From NCBI RefSeq assembly GCF_000182565.1, contig NW_015971541.1, positions 247,799 to 311,798 of the forward strand: DNA of 64,000 nt, given 5' to 3'. The position numbers and the translations under genes were made by a program. Every line of letters begins with the position of its first letter. The stretch's first letter is position 1. Below the pieces are notes generated by a model. That model saw nothing but the letters and a program-made list of their open reading frames with translations. It had not been told where the DNA came from and ran no database searches. Source of the stretch: Spizellomyces punctatus DAOM BR117 (taxonomy: Eukaryota > Chytridiomycota > Chytridiomycetes > Spizellomycetales > Spizellomycetaceae). Shown piece by piece: positions 14,001 to 23,665 of the stretch.

Positions 14001-14547
14001 GATCATTGATGAGAGCGATAAGTATCGTACGATCATACGTGCAATTGTATAATTAAACTGGCAATTGGGTATGATTTGTACTCACCAGGGCAAACAGAAG
14101 AGGCAGCCGATGTCAGTAATCCTCTGCTTTCCGCTGTCACTCGAGAATTGACTCCAGGCTCTTCGCTTAGGACATTTCGCTCGCCGAGTGCTTTCCTGGC
14201 GCTAGGCGGTTTGGTGGTCTGTCCGACTGGCTTCCGCTTCGGCTTCTCGACACTGCCATTTTCTCGATCACCTATCATCTTTTCCGCAGAATCTACCTTC
14301 ACTTTGGTGCTGTTGCCATCGATGCCAGCTGTAGGCGCCAGGAATCGGCGTATTCCAAGGCTTCCGTCGGGTTTGGGCTTTGCCTTCGCTGTCGCGGAGG
14401 TACGCTATATATACCCGTGAAGAGATCAGGTATCGTCGTGCCTGTGACTCTTCAACGCATGCATACCTTCGTGCCGTTTATGGTCTTAGTCGGTAGAGCG
14501 GCGGAAGAGCCATTTTCGTTCTTCCCGGCTACCGATCTCTTCTTCAT
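8057..14547 (-). CDS. DNA2: DNA replication nuclease-helicase DNA2
   Basis: This is the longest gene span here, with many short introns. The N-terminus is built from exons 14467-14547, 14086-14404 and 13485-13990, which splice in phase into the exon holding [19 protein letters not shown] (13385). It is long, basic and low in complexity. Then come a DNA2-type block ([19 protein letters not shown]), the RecB-like nuclease ([33 protein letters not shown] with the Glu and Lys) and the iron-sulfur cysteines of [17 protein letters not shown]. The helicase part has [70 protein letters not shown] and [15 protein letters not shown]. Dna2 cleaves 5' flaps in Okazaki fragment maturation and in end resection. 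The last exon adds about 70 lineage-specific residues. The N-terminal fusion and that final exon are the less secure parts. Confidence 0.92.
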
Positions 14548-15404
14548 GTTTGGATGGATCGAGAAGTGTTACGAAAATGGGAGCCAAGTGAAGTGCAAGT
14601 GCACGCCTTGAGAGTTCAACCTCGGTCTTTTTCGGTATCACCTATCTAATTGACTCCACCTGGGCATGGGGAATACGGTGTGCTAGTGATTTGTTGACAG
14701 CAATATAGTATTTATCTGGTGGAATTCTGAACACCTCATACAAAAATGTTCAGATCCCGCAAAACGGATCTGGTAGCAGCGTCCAGAGTCCAGGGCAAGG
14801 TGCACCGTTCCGCACCGCTACGTAACCGCTAAGCGAGTAGTGCTAGTGTTGGGTACAATTTCTTACGGACCTCGCGCCGGATTTTTGAACGGTCGGACGT
14901 GCTGGCAGAGCTTCGTGACGCGTTGCTGAACTGAAGGCCAATCCATGTGATTTTCGGCCAAAGCGAGTCTTGAACTCTTTGCAAAGTGCGCAATCTTGGC
15001 TACTGGTTTTCACGACTGTTTTGATGGCATTTTCATTGCCAGACAATACTTCCTCCTGTCGTACTTTGTTCGGTACCTTACTGTGTGCTCGATTGATGAA
15101 ATATCCGAACTGGATAGTAGTACATAAAAGCAGATTGTCTTTACAGGAGATTGAGGTTCGCATAATACGCTGACTGGGAGCTACCGGCAACTATGTCAAG
15201 CGCAGATTTCCCGAGCAAGGCCAGGTACTTTGCGTAAAACTTCAACGAGACGCTTGCTGGAATCTTGTCCGGATGTTTGTCCGAACTCCGCCGTGACTTT
15301 CATGTCACGTGTCTCGTTGCGTCATCTGAATTGTAACGTATTGAACGCCTCGCAACTGCTCTTGACGAAATCTCGACCTACACATCCCTATTCCTGCTAC
15401 AACA
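14548..15404. other. Spacer between DNA2 and a small membrane-protein gene
   Basis: Divergent spacer of about 860 bases. It contains a 115-codon minus frame (14843-15190) and a 67-codon plus frame on top of each other, neither with a recognisable domain. I see no RNA gene. It probably holds both promoters. Confidence 0.4.
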
Positions 15405-15832
15405 ATGGCTGTTCCAGACCCAGAGACAATACCCTCCCTCTCCTACTTCCCATTTCCCAAAGAAGTGGCCCGTAACATGTTCACCGAGGTGCGATCAATA
15501 GGTACCTTCTTGTTACTGTCGTTATGAAAGACGCACAACAACACTAACCACAGTTCATTCTTGTTATAGCCGCAGGTTTGGGCACAAATGGTCTTGCAGA
15601 GCACGCGGACAAGATAGAAGCTGGTCTCAACCGTATGGGCAGCGGTATGGACTCAGCCGGGAAGAGCATCAAAACGGGCCTGGTGGTTGTGGGAATAGGG
15701 CTGGGAATAGGGCTAACGGTAATAGGTACCGGGCTCATACTACAAGCTTTAAACGAGCAAAGGTCGTCAACGAAGAGACGGTGCCGCCGACGAAAGTCAA
15801 CGGACCCAAGAACAGGGTCTTCATCTGAATGA
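15405..15832 (+). CDS. Small predicted membrane protein with a glycine zipper
   Basis: I do not recognise this gene. Two exons, 15405-15501 and 15570-15832, join in phase (donor GTACC after 15501, acceptor TTATAG) to give about 119 residues. The N-terminus is MAVPDPETIPSLSYFPFPKE; next is an amphipathic stretch with regular small residues (GLAEHADKIEAGLNRMGSG) and a single hydrophobic segment of about 22 residues rich in Gly (VVVGIGLGIGLTVIGTG). The tail is strongly basic and serine-rich (RSSTKRRCRRRKSTD). GxxxG-like spacing suggests helix packing or oligomerisation in a membrane; the basic tail would then face the cytosol or matrix. An exon-intron structure with phase agreement supports coding, but the function is unknown. 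Confidence 0.6.
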
Positions 15833-16075
15833 CATCCATGTACATTTCTTTGCATTTTATTGTGTTTAAATTAATATCGACCTACCAGATTCCTTTGAAG
15901 CAACATCTTTGTTTGGTATTCAGTAGAACAGAACAAGTTGAAGTTAATATCTCGTGCATGTTTGTCCGATCCGGTTATTGTCATGGTAACAAGAATCACA
16001 TGATCTACCATCCCAAACCACGACCTTCCAACTGAATGCCATTAGGCGGTTGTTGCGTTGCTTCCACATTCTGCT

Positions 16076-16730
16076 ATGATGAACAGCGTGGTGACCACTC
16101 CCGTACAGGTAAGCTCGCAAGCAATTCGTCAGGCAGGCGGGCCTTGGGTTCTTGAGAGTCGTACTGAAACTCTCCTGTCGTTTAAAAAAGCTCGGCACTG
16201 CTGCCCACCGCATATATGTAACGCGCTTGTACCGTCGCTCGCTTCGTCTAGCGGCAGACTGGTACTGGCAGCGGGCAGAGTTTCGTGAAAAGGCCTTGAT
16301 TATCCGCCATCTATTCGAGCAAAACCGTAATAACCCCAACCCTAAAGAAATTGAAAAGTTGATTGCACGAACTGAATTAATGCTCGCCACCTACCACCAC
16401 CCCCAGCCATACTACAGTAAGTGGAACGTCGTTTTACCCATTTGGACGTTCCAGGCAATCTTCTGTAGAAGGCTTGGTTGTCGACACTTACGGGGCGACG
16501 GGTTTAGGGACCAAGAAGGACAGTTCGTTAAAACCAAATCTAACCTATTTCTTGTCCTATTTCCAGACCCCACCGCACCCGGAGGTTCCAAATGGGAGCG
16601 CAACATTCCATTCCCGGAAGAGGTAATTAGTGTTAACCGACCGCTGTCATTTACTTGTTTATTCAAAAACACTCATTCCATTGTACAGTTGGTCAAACGG
16701 GGCGTCACACCATTCGACAATTGCAGCTAA
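16076..16730 (+). CDS. NDUFB9: NADH:ubiquinone oxidoreductase subunit NDUFB9 (LYR family)
   Basis: Accessory subunit of mitochondrial complex I. Exon 1 encodes MMNSVVTTPVQ; exon 2 starts LGTAAHRIYVTRLYRRSLRL, holding the LYR motif, then AADWYWQRAEFREKALIIR and LFEQNRNNPNPKEIEKLI. The next exon gives NPTAPGGSKWERNIPFPEE, a block typical of NDUFB9/B22, and the last exon gives LVKRGVTPFDNCS. The LYR fold binds acyl carrier protein in related subunits. Its presence implies a functional complex I, which many yeasts have lost. The final intron (GTAATT to TACAG) could also be read through in frame, so the exact C-terminus is slightly uncertain. Confidence 0.92.
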
Positions 16731-17355
16731 GACTTACACTGTAATCTATATCTGCGATGGGGAAACTTTGAAATGTGAATATATACCGACATCATACGCT
16801 TCATATGATATGAGTGCATATTCGACTGGCAGGGCCTCTTTTCAACCTTTGTTGGGAAAGCTTAGGATCTGCCGCCGACCCAGAGTCAGCTGGATCATCT
16901 GAGGGTTACCGGTGTGCTATTGCTAACGTGATAGCATTCTATCACGTTTCGCTGCAGGTGAATGGTATTGATGTCATGGAGTATCACTCCTAAGCAGTCT
17001 GTGCACCAGGTTCTCCCAAGAGTTCACGACGGCTTTGTGGATGTTCTCTTCTTTCAAGGGTTAGGGAAATACCTTGCGTAAGGAGCTGCAATTGTGTAAT
17101 GTCATTTAGCAATATCCGCCATATCGAACATATCTATAAACAAACCAGCAGCAAACAGGAGCTTGTACAGGTCTAATGTGAGAGGTATCATTTGAGTCTT
17201 ACCAGGGAACCTGGAGGCGTTGATATTGGGCGCCGTTACCTAAGATTACAAACTGTATGTGCCCAATGAAGTTCCACGTCAGCGCGTCGCTGTTCCGTGA
17301 TCTCCACATAAAACAACACAAACCATTCAACAATTATATATTCTCATATTGGGCA
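16731..17355. other. Spacer upstream of MEA1
   Basis: About 620 bases without a supportable gene. The MEA1 frame stays open upstream to an in-frame ATG at 17257, but the added residues are not acidic or conserved-looking, so I treat them as 5' leader. Confidence 0.4.
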
Positions 17356-18060
17356 ATGGTGAATGCAACCCAAGCCTCAAAACCCGCCATTGAGCCGCCA
17401 GCTACTGGCGCAAACATGCACATAGACACGGAAGCGAACCAAGCTGCCAACCTGGCAATGCTGCCACCAGCTTCTAGGGCTTCCGTTCCAACAGAAGATG
17501 CCGATAATCCATCACCAGCACATTCTACTGAGACGATAAGGACGGATGATGTGGAAGAAATAGACGGACGCGCCCGCCATGACATGGAGATTCGAAATCA
17601 TCACGATGACTTTTCAGTTGGAAATGAACCGGACTCAGACGAAGAGGAAGAGGAAGAGTATAGCTATGGCTACACACCACTAAATAGTGGGTATGAGCCG
17701 TTGGGCGGTGACGCAGACGGGGAAGACGAGATTGACGGACAAGGAGAGCCAACGACATTACAGTCACAACTCAAAGCACCCGAGCCTTTAACAATAACAA
17801 TGGACAAAAATTCCATTATTGACAATGGTAGTTCGCAGCTTTTTGAAAAAAACAATCGATACAAATGGCAAATTTACAAGTTACCCCTATATAATCTAGA
17901 TGATTTGACCATAATCCAATCCGTCATGTCTACAATAACGATACCAGAGTCGGCCATACCAGAATGGGCGAAAGCAGTCCCAGAAGAGCAATGGCTACCC
18001 AAGCTGATAATCGATTGTCCTAATACTTCGAGTGACGTATCTACCCCTTCGGGAAGATGA
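17356..18060 (+). CDS. MEA1: MEA1 (male-enhanced antigen 1) family protein
   Basis: Single-exon gene for an acidic, mostly disordered protein of about 234 residues. The family signature is clear: an acidic run followed by YSYGYTPLNSGYEPL in the middle and, near the C-terminus, the helical block IIQSVMSTITIPESAIPEWA and KAVPEEQWLPKLI. In animals MEA1 is a small conserved protein of poorly defined molecular role, so no function is claimed. The start at ATG 17356 (MVNATQASKP) is preferred over the in-frame ATG at 17257. The stop codon lies only five bases from the ULS1 stop codon on the other strand, so the two transcripts must overlap at their 3' ends. Confidence 0.85.
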   Translation: MVNATQASKPAIEPPATGANMHIDTEANQAANLAMLPPASRASVPTEDADNPSPAHSTETIRTDDVEEIDGRARHDMEIRNHHDDFSVGNEPDSDEEEEEEYSYGYTPLNSGYEPLGGDADGEDEIDGQGEPTTLQSQLKAPEPLTITMDKNSIIDNGSSQLFEKNNRYKWQIYKLPLYNLDDLTIIQSVMSTITIPESAIPEWAKAVPEEQWLPKLIIDCPNTSSDVSTPSGR

Positions 18061-18065
18061 TACCA

Positions 18066-21000
18066 TTAGCCGAAAAGGCCAACGAGCTCGTCCACTGTCA
18101 TCTTCTTTGATTTCTTAAAGTTGGCGTCTCCGAGCGCTCCATCGATCAAATCTCGCTGTACAAACGATATAAATATGTGAGGTAGGAACAGTGGGACGAA
18201 AATACAAGGTAACTACGGCCATACCTTCTTCTTCTGCAAAGCCAAGATCCGATCTTCGACCGTTCCCTCGACAGCGAGTCGAATGACCGCAACATTTCGC
18301 GTTTGGCCAATTCTGGAACATAGGCAGGATGAGCAGGCAGGCCATCGATAGCCATACTGATAAAACGCTATAAATTATTACCGATGCACCCGATCAATTG
18401 CTTGATCTATGATAAGCGCATCATTAGTGATGGATATTGAATGAAGGACTCCTCATATGCTCCTTTTGCCCACCTTCCAGTGCAGGATTCCACCACATGT
18501 CAAGCATTATCACTCTATTGGCCGCTAGAGCCCGTAATTCGTTAGTAATTTGATGCATATACGCCGCAATTTTTTTATTTACCTGTGAGATTCAGCCCAA
18601 GAGACCCACATTTGAGTGAGATAAGCATGACCGTAACATTCGGATCGTTTCGAATGCTCTCTATACTCCTCTCTCGCTCAGGGTTTGGCATAGACCCATC
18701 ATCTATATAAACAGAAAAATGTTGAGCGCAAAGGCCAAGCTACATCTTGCTTCAAACCGGGAACTAAAATGTCACGTACATCGGCAAAATCCGTACCCTT
18801 TCTTACGCAATGGGATTTCCACGATATCGAGCATGCTAGTGAATTGCGAAAAAACTATGGTTTTTCCTTCGGGATCCCGCTCGCGTATGTCATCGAGGAT
18901 GCTCATCATCTACAAAATTGGTCTGGTTGAGAATGATACCAAGCTGCCGTCTAAATACAATGCAGAAGGTTGTACCTTATCTACTTTGGCAGATGCTACC
19001 CATTTTGTACTTAGTTCAGCTACCAGAGCAGAATTCTTTCCAACCTTCCTGGACGTGATCGTCGGCCCAAGGGTTTCCGCTGCCACAAATTTTTCGCGGC
19101 AGTCCTGGCACTGCTTTTGATCCGAAGGAATATTTCTCAAGCTGGAAATCAATCTTTCAGTCTCCAGTGAAAGCCACTTCAGAAAGAGCAGGTTGCAACA
19201 CTTACGGTTCAAAACAGATTGTACATTGACGGTTATTAGCCTCCACTTCGAGGGTTTTGAACATAGCCATCATTTCATCAATGTCCTCTTCCTCAACGGC
19301 GCCCTTCTCCGGGGTTACCTCTCCTTCCTTGTCCGCCCCATGCCCAACCAAAGAACGGTGATTACAGGCTGCGGCATAAAAGTTGTGTCAAATTGTGTAC
19401 GTTAAAATAATCGTCGAACCGTACGCATTACCCTGCCGCAATCTGCAAAGAGTTACATCAGTACCTGAGTGCCAAATAAATAATGTGCATGTCGTACCTC
19501 AGCAATAAGCATAAGATATTAGTATAGTTTTTGTTGTATCCAGCCTAGAATCGCCAAGAGTGAGAAGAAGACGATGAAATACTCCTGCCCGGGAAAACAA
19601 AATCTGAAGGGTTACCTTTTGAAATGATTTCAACTTCATTCGCATTTTTTCCTCCAACTTCTGATAGTACTGTCTTTCATCTTCAGCAAACTGCACGTTT
19701 TGCAATTCAACATTTCTCTCTGGCAGGTTAAGTAATGGTTTTCCATCTATCTTGGTCGTCTTTGTGCGTCTCAGCATAATTGCTTGCAAAATAACACGAA
19801 GGCGTTCTAAGCCGACTTTCGAGCGTCCGCGCGAGAGAGGTTCTGATATTTGTGACTTGAAAACGGCTGTGAAACTTGTATTAGAGAGCGTTTTGTGTAT
19901 TCACAAAGCTATCTGCATGAAGTCCCACGTACAATACTCATCGAAAGGCTTGAACCGCAGAAACTTCAACAAACTGTAGAACTCATCCACGTTATTCTGT
20001 AATGGAGTACCTGAACACAAAGAGAGGGATCAATGCGAAGGCAGCTAATCCGTTTTATTTTCAACTACTTACCAGTCAAGCAAAATCGTCGTTCAGCTTG
20101 CAATGCACAGCATCCAATGGCACTTCGCGTCGACTTATTCTTAATTGTTTGCGCCTCATCTATATGTGTGATAGGGTTAGATGCTTTCTGACAATGCTCG
20201 TCCATGTGGATATTACAAGCCGGCGGTACGTACCTAGTACCACCCGGAACCATTTGACACGATACAGCGGACCAGCTTCTTTAGTGGGCTTGGGGACTTC
20301 GATTACTTCGTCCTTTTTGCTTTTGCTGGTTTTCGGCCATTCGGAGGCAATCACTATTTTGCACTATAGGTTGACATGATATTCTACATTCACTTTAAAG
20401 GGGGAGGACTCAACACACCTGAAAAGGTGGTAATGACCACATCATACTGCTTCAACTTGGCGGGATCTGCACCAGTACTACCGTTAATCAAGAAAGTTGA
20501 GGGTAAGCGATAAGCTTCCTACCTTTCGTTCTGCCGGGTCCATGGTATAGAAGAACTTTCAGAGTCCCTTTTTTAGTCTTACTAGCAATCTCGTGTTCCC
20601 ATTGTTTGATTAAAGCCAGTGGTGCCACAATCAATGTGCTTTTGCATTGCTTATCCTCCGATCTATTGGCGACAATTAGACTGATCGTTTGGACAGTCTA
20701 TTTTAAGAGGATCTCAGCGCAAGAGGGAATAATGATATCTCAACGTGAAATCCCTGACCTTTCCGAGACCTGAAACGAAAGAAAAGTTGAGTATCAAATT
20801 CGAAACCTACTATGGACTTTCTGATCATACCCATGTCATCTGAAATCAGAGATACATAATGTCGGTCAGTCTGTTGCATGAAAACTCTAGAAGAGATGCA
20901 CCAACCTGCTAGGATGCCTCCTCGGGTTTTCCCATCTTCACGGGTTTTCATCCATGCCACACCTAAAAGTAAATCATATTTCAGCATCTACANNNNNNNN

Positions 21001-21813
21001 NNNNNNNNNNNNNNNNNNNNNNNNNNNNNNNNNNNNNNNNNNNNNNNNNNNNNNNNNNNNNNNNNNNNNNNNNNNNNNNNNNNNNNNNNNNNACCTTTTA
21101 GTTGATGCGGTAGCAGGCTAATTGTAAGTTCAGCTGTGTTGATGTTCGCTATCTATTGACGCGTCATCATCCGGAATACTGGAAAGCAGGTCGCGCAGAT
21201 CCTTTTCTGTATCGCCTGTTATGATGTTAGGAGTGCGTGTTTCATAAGTCCCGGAGAGCTTCTGCGAGAATGCGGGCGGTGGAGGTAGGTTGTATGCAGG
21301 AGGTGGGATTCCGGCATATGCCCCGGTTTGTCGTAATTCTGAATCAGCTTTTCTGTTCCAGATCGGTGAGTTCGGCTTATGTAGATGCAATGGATTTGGA
21401 TACGACTGTGATTGTGCTCTGTTATAACTTTGTTGGTAATGCTGGTATGCATACGGGTAGGATGGGCGGGGGACATCAGCATGTGAAGAACTAATTACTC
21501 TTGGTGGCAATTCGTTATCACGCAAAGATGGGGCATAAGAAGCGGAATAGGCATGGGTAGGATGGTATTGGTTTGATTTTTGATAGTTATCCTGCGCATA
21601 TGCAGAGTAAGGACGGGCCTGTCCTCCGAGGTAGCTTGGATTGAAGCGGGGAGCACGGTACTCCCAGGGAGCATAGTTTTGGTGGCTTTGACCCCCATTC
21701 AGAGGAGCGGTAGATGTCACTGTAGCTTGTTTTTTAGTACCTCCACCGGGAACAGTCCTCTCGTTGGTCGCGGGAACGTTTTCCTGCTCAGAGCGTGTAT
21801 CGTTCTTGTCCAT
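18066..21813 (-). CDS. ULS1: ULS1/RIS1-type Snf2-family DNA translocase
   Basis: Snf2 ATPase of the Rad5/16-like group. The N-terminal about 220 residues are disordered, rich in Tyr/Pro/Ser, and start [20 protein letters not shown]. The motor has SLLPHQLKG then [18 protein letters not shown], the Walker A motif DDMGLGKT assembled from microexons at 20831-20839 and 20759-20769, [22 protein letters not shown] plus [93 protein letters not shown] and [17 protein letters not shown]. The RING segment is reduced to two CxxC pairs (CTIC, CQDC). Yeast Uls1 is a SUMO-targeted translocase that clears bound proteins from DNA. A 100-N gap falls in an intron, and a one-base frameshift is apparent near 21130. 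Confidence 0.88.
20993..21092. other. Assembly gap of 100 N
   Basis: Exactly 100 unknown bases, the usual placeholder for a gap of unknown size. Flanking sequence shows a donor (GT at 21094-21093 on the minus strand) and an acceptor (ending at 20963) whose exons read LPHQLKG then VAWM, so the gap appears to lie wholly inside one ULS1 intron. Confidence 0.95.
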
Positions 21814-22187
21814 GGTCAACGGTCACCAGGGTTGAAATTAGCAGAAGAAACGCGTACAGTGGAGTTCACGACCGCGATGGTCGACTAAACGATGAAGCGA
21901 AACCTAACCAGTCGCCCAGTCCAGCTTGTACAGGCCAATTTGAGTGAGACCTTCCACCATACAAAACAAGATCGCCCACGGGCATCTCGCGGAAAGCCTG
22001 CCGACCAGCCAGGAGAGTCTGCTGCGCAATTGGTTGCATCCGGCTTCCAAAAATGTCGTGCAGGAATTATCCGATCCGGACCGCGGCCAAACCACCGAGG
22101 ATAGCCTGTTGTTTGTTCCCCAGCTTTCCCATTTGCATCGACGGCAGGTTTCTTGACTTTGCTTTCATCCCACCATAGACTTGAATT
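21814..22187. other. Divergent spacer between ULS1 and SVF1
   Basis: Several overlapping open frames occur on both strands but none begins with an ATG followed by recognisable family sequence. It may conceal an additional 5' exon of SVF1; I could not join one in phase. Confidence 0.35.
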
Positions 22188-23491
22188 ATGGGTACGCTTA
22201 CTACGAGTCGTTGTCTTGAAAAGTGAGGTCCGTGGGACCGCATAGAACCACGCGACTGACAGTTCTGTTCCCCCAGCCTCGCTTGTAAAGTCCACAGAAG
22301 TCCCGCTCGAGAAACTCAAATGGGTCCTAGAGCCCAGCGCCACGGAGGCGAATACATTCTATGTTCACCCAAAGGCGGGCGGTATGGTGCTGGTTCAGGT
22401 ATGCATCTGCGTTCGTCTGCTGCAAACTGGCAGTCAACTCAATTTCTAGTTGAACAGATCGCATACTCAACAATGAGGTGAGGCTTAGTTTAGATTAGCA
22501 CGCACTTGGCAAGTAACTGATTCGTTGGATGGATAAAAGCTGGAGCCCATCTGTTCAGGTTTCCGCAGCATATCATGGAGCAGACGGCTCCAAGAAGCGG
22601 CACACCGCGTCACTCTCTGGCAGCTCGTTCAGACCAGCGGAGGATGGTATATCTGTCACTTGCGAGAACATGTCTGTGCAGTTTGATGCTTCAAAAAAGA
22701 GTTATCATGTTACACTGAACGCGGCCCCCGCGATGGTGATCGATTTCAACTTTGAGGCTGTTGACGGCTTCTGTCAAGTAAACGAAGGGAAAGTTCCATT
22801 CAACCACACGGACATATCAGTGGGTTATGTTTCCGCGCAGTTCATTCCCAAGGGAAGAGTCACCGGGAATGTTATTGTTGACGGTAAACTGCACGATATC
22901 GAGGGGACTGGATTGTATGTAAAGGCTCTGCAAAGCAAACCGCAATGCGCTGCACGGTGGAGTTTTGCCAACTTTCAAACTGAGAAGGATGCGTTGTTGA
23001 TGTATCAGGTGGGTGTCAATATACATGTACGAGTGTTATTAATTATTTACCTTTGGATATTCCAGTACGAACTGTGTCGTGGTTATGGTTACGACTTTGA
23101 TGCTCGTAGCGAGGGAGCATTGGTCTTGGACAATAAAATTGTCGCGGTGACACTCAACAATTTTGCGACGCTACTTAATAAATCCTACGACAGCTTCAGC
23201 GGTTATGAAGTTCCCTCCGAAGTATCCTACCGCTGGGAGGGCGAGGCGAAGGACGGCCGTCCTGTCAAAATCGAGATGAAGGTGGCTCTTACTCACCTTT
23301 TGGATAAGATTGACTTGCTCAGCGAGCTCCCGTTCTTTGTTCGCAAGTTTATCCAGACTTGCATTACCGCACCATTTGTCTACCAGTGGTTTGAGGATGC
23401 GAGTGCTTCTGTAACCATTGGAGAAGAAACTCACATTTTGAAGGGAAAATTGTTCCACGAGAACGCATTCCTGGCCGCTTTAGAGGATTAG
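22188..23491 (+). CDS. SVF1: SVF1 family lipocalin-like survival factor
   Basis: Five exons: 22188-22222, 22263-22398, 22458-22477, 22540-23008 and 23066-23491. Family landmarks are TEANTFYVHPKAGGMVLVQI, YSTMSWSPSVQVSA, SVTCENMSVQFD, YVSAQFIPKGRVTGNV, ARWSFANFQTEKDALLMYQ and YRWEGEAKDGRPVKIEM. Svf1 proteins adopt two lipocalin-like folds; in yeast Svf1 supports survival under oxidative stress and has been linked to ceramide transfer between ER and Golgi. The third exon is only 20 bases and the first intron only 40 bases, so the N-terminus (MGTLTTSRCLE) is tentative. It lacks the amphipathic helix and GTAEPIYG-like segment of ascomycete homologues, which may lie in an unseen upstream exon. Confidence 0.82.
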
Positions 23492-23665
23492 ATGGCAGAG
23501 GCTAGGTAGACATGTTTGACTTTCATTGTATTAATTTGATGTGGACTGGATTCTGTTACCCTTCAGAGCTCTGGTTTTACATGATATTTTTTATATACAC
23601 ATACTTTCACATACCCTAACTGACAAATTTCGGCCGTCTCTGCACCGATATTTGGACAAGGCCTT

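Noticed and set aside
13443-14036. 197-codon minus frame as an independent gene
   Set aside because: A canonical phase-0 intron links it to DNA2 downstream and a phase-1 intron links it to exons upstream, so it is treated as the DNA2 N-terminus.
14843-15190. 115-codon minus frame
   Set aside because: No domain, overlaps another open frame on the plus strand, and no splice-compatible partners.
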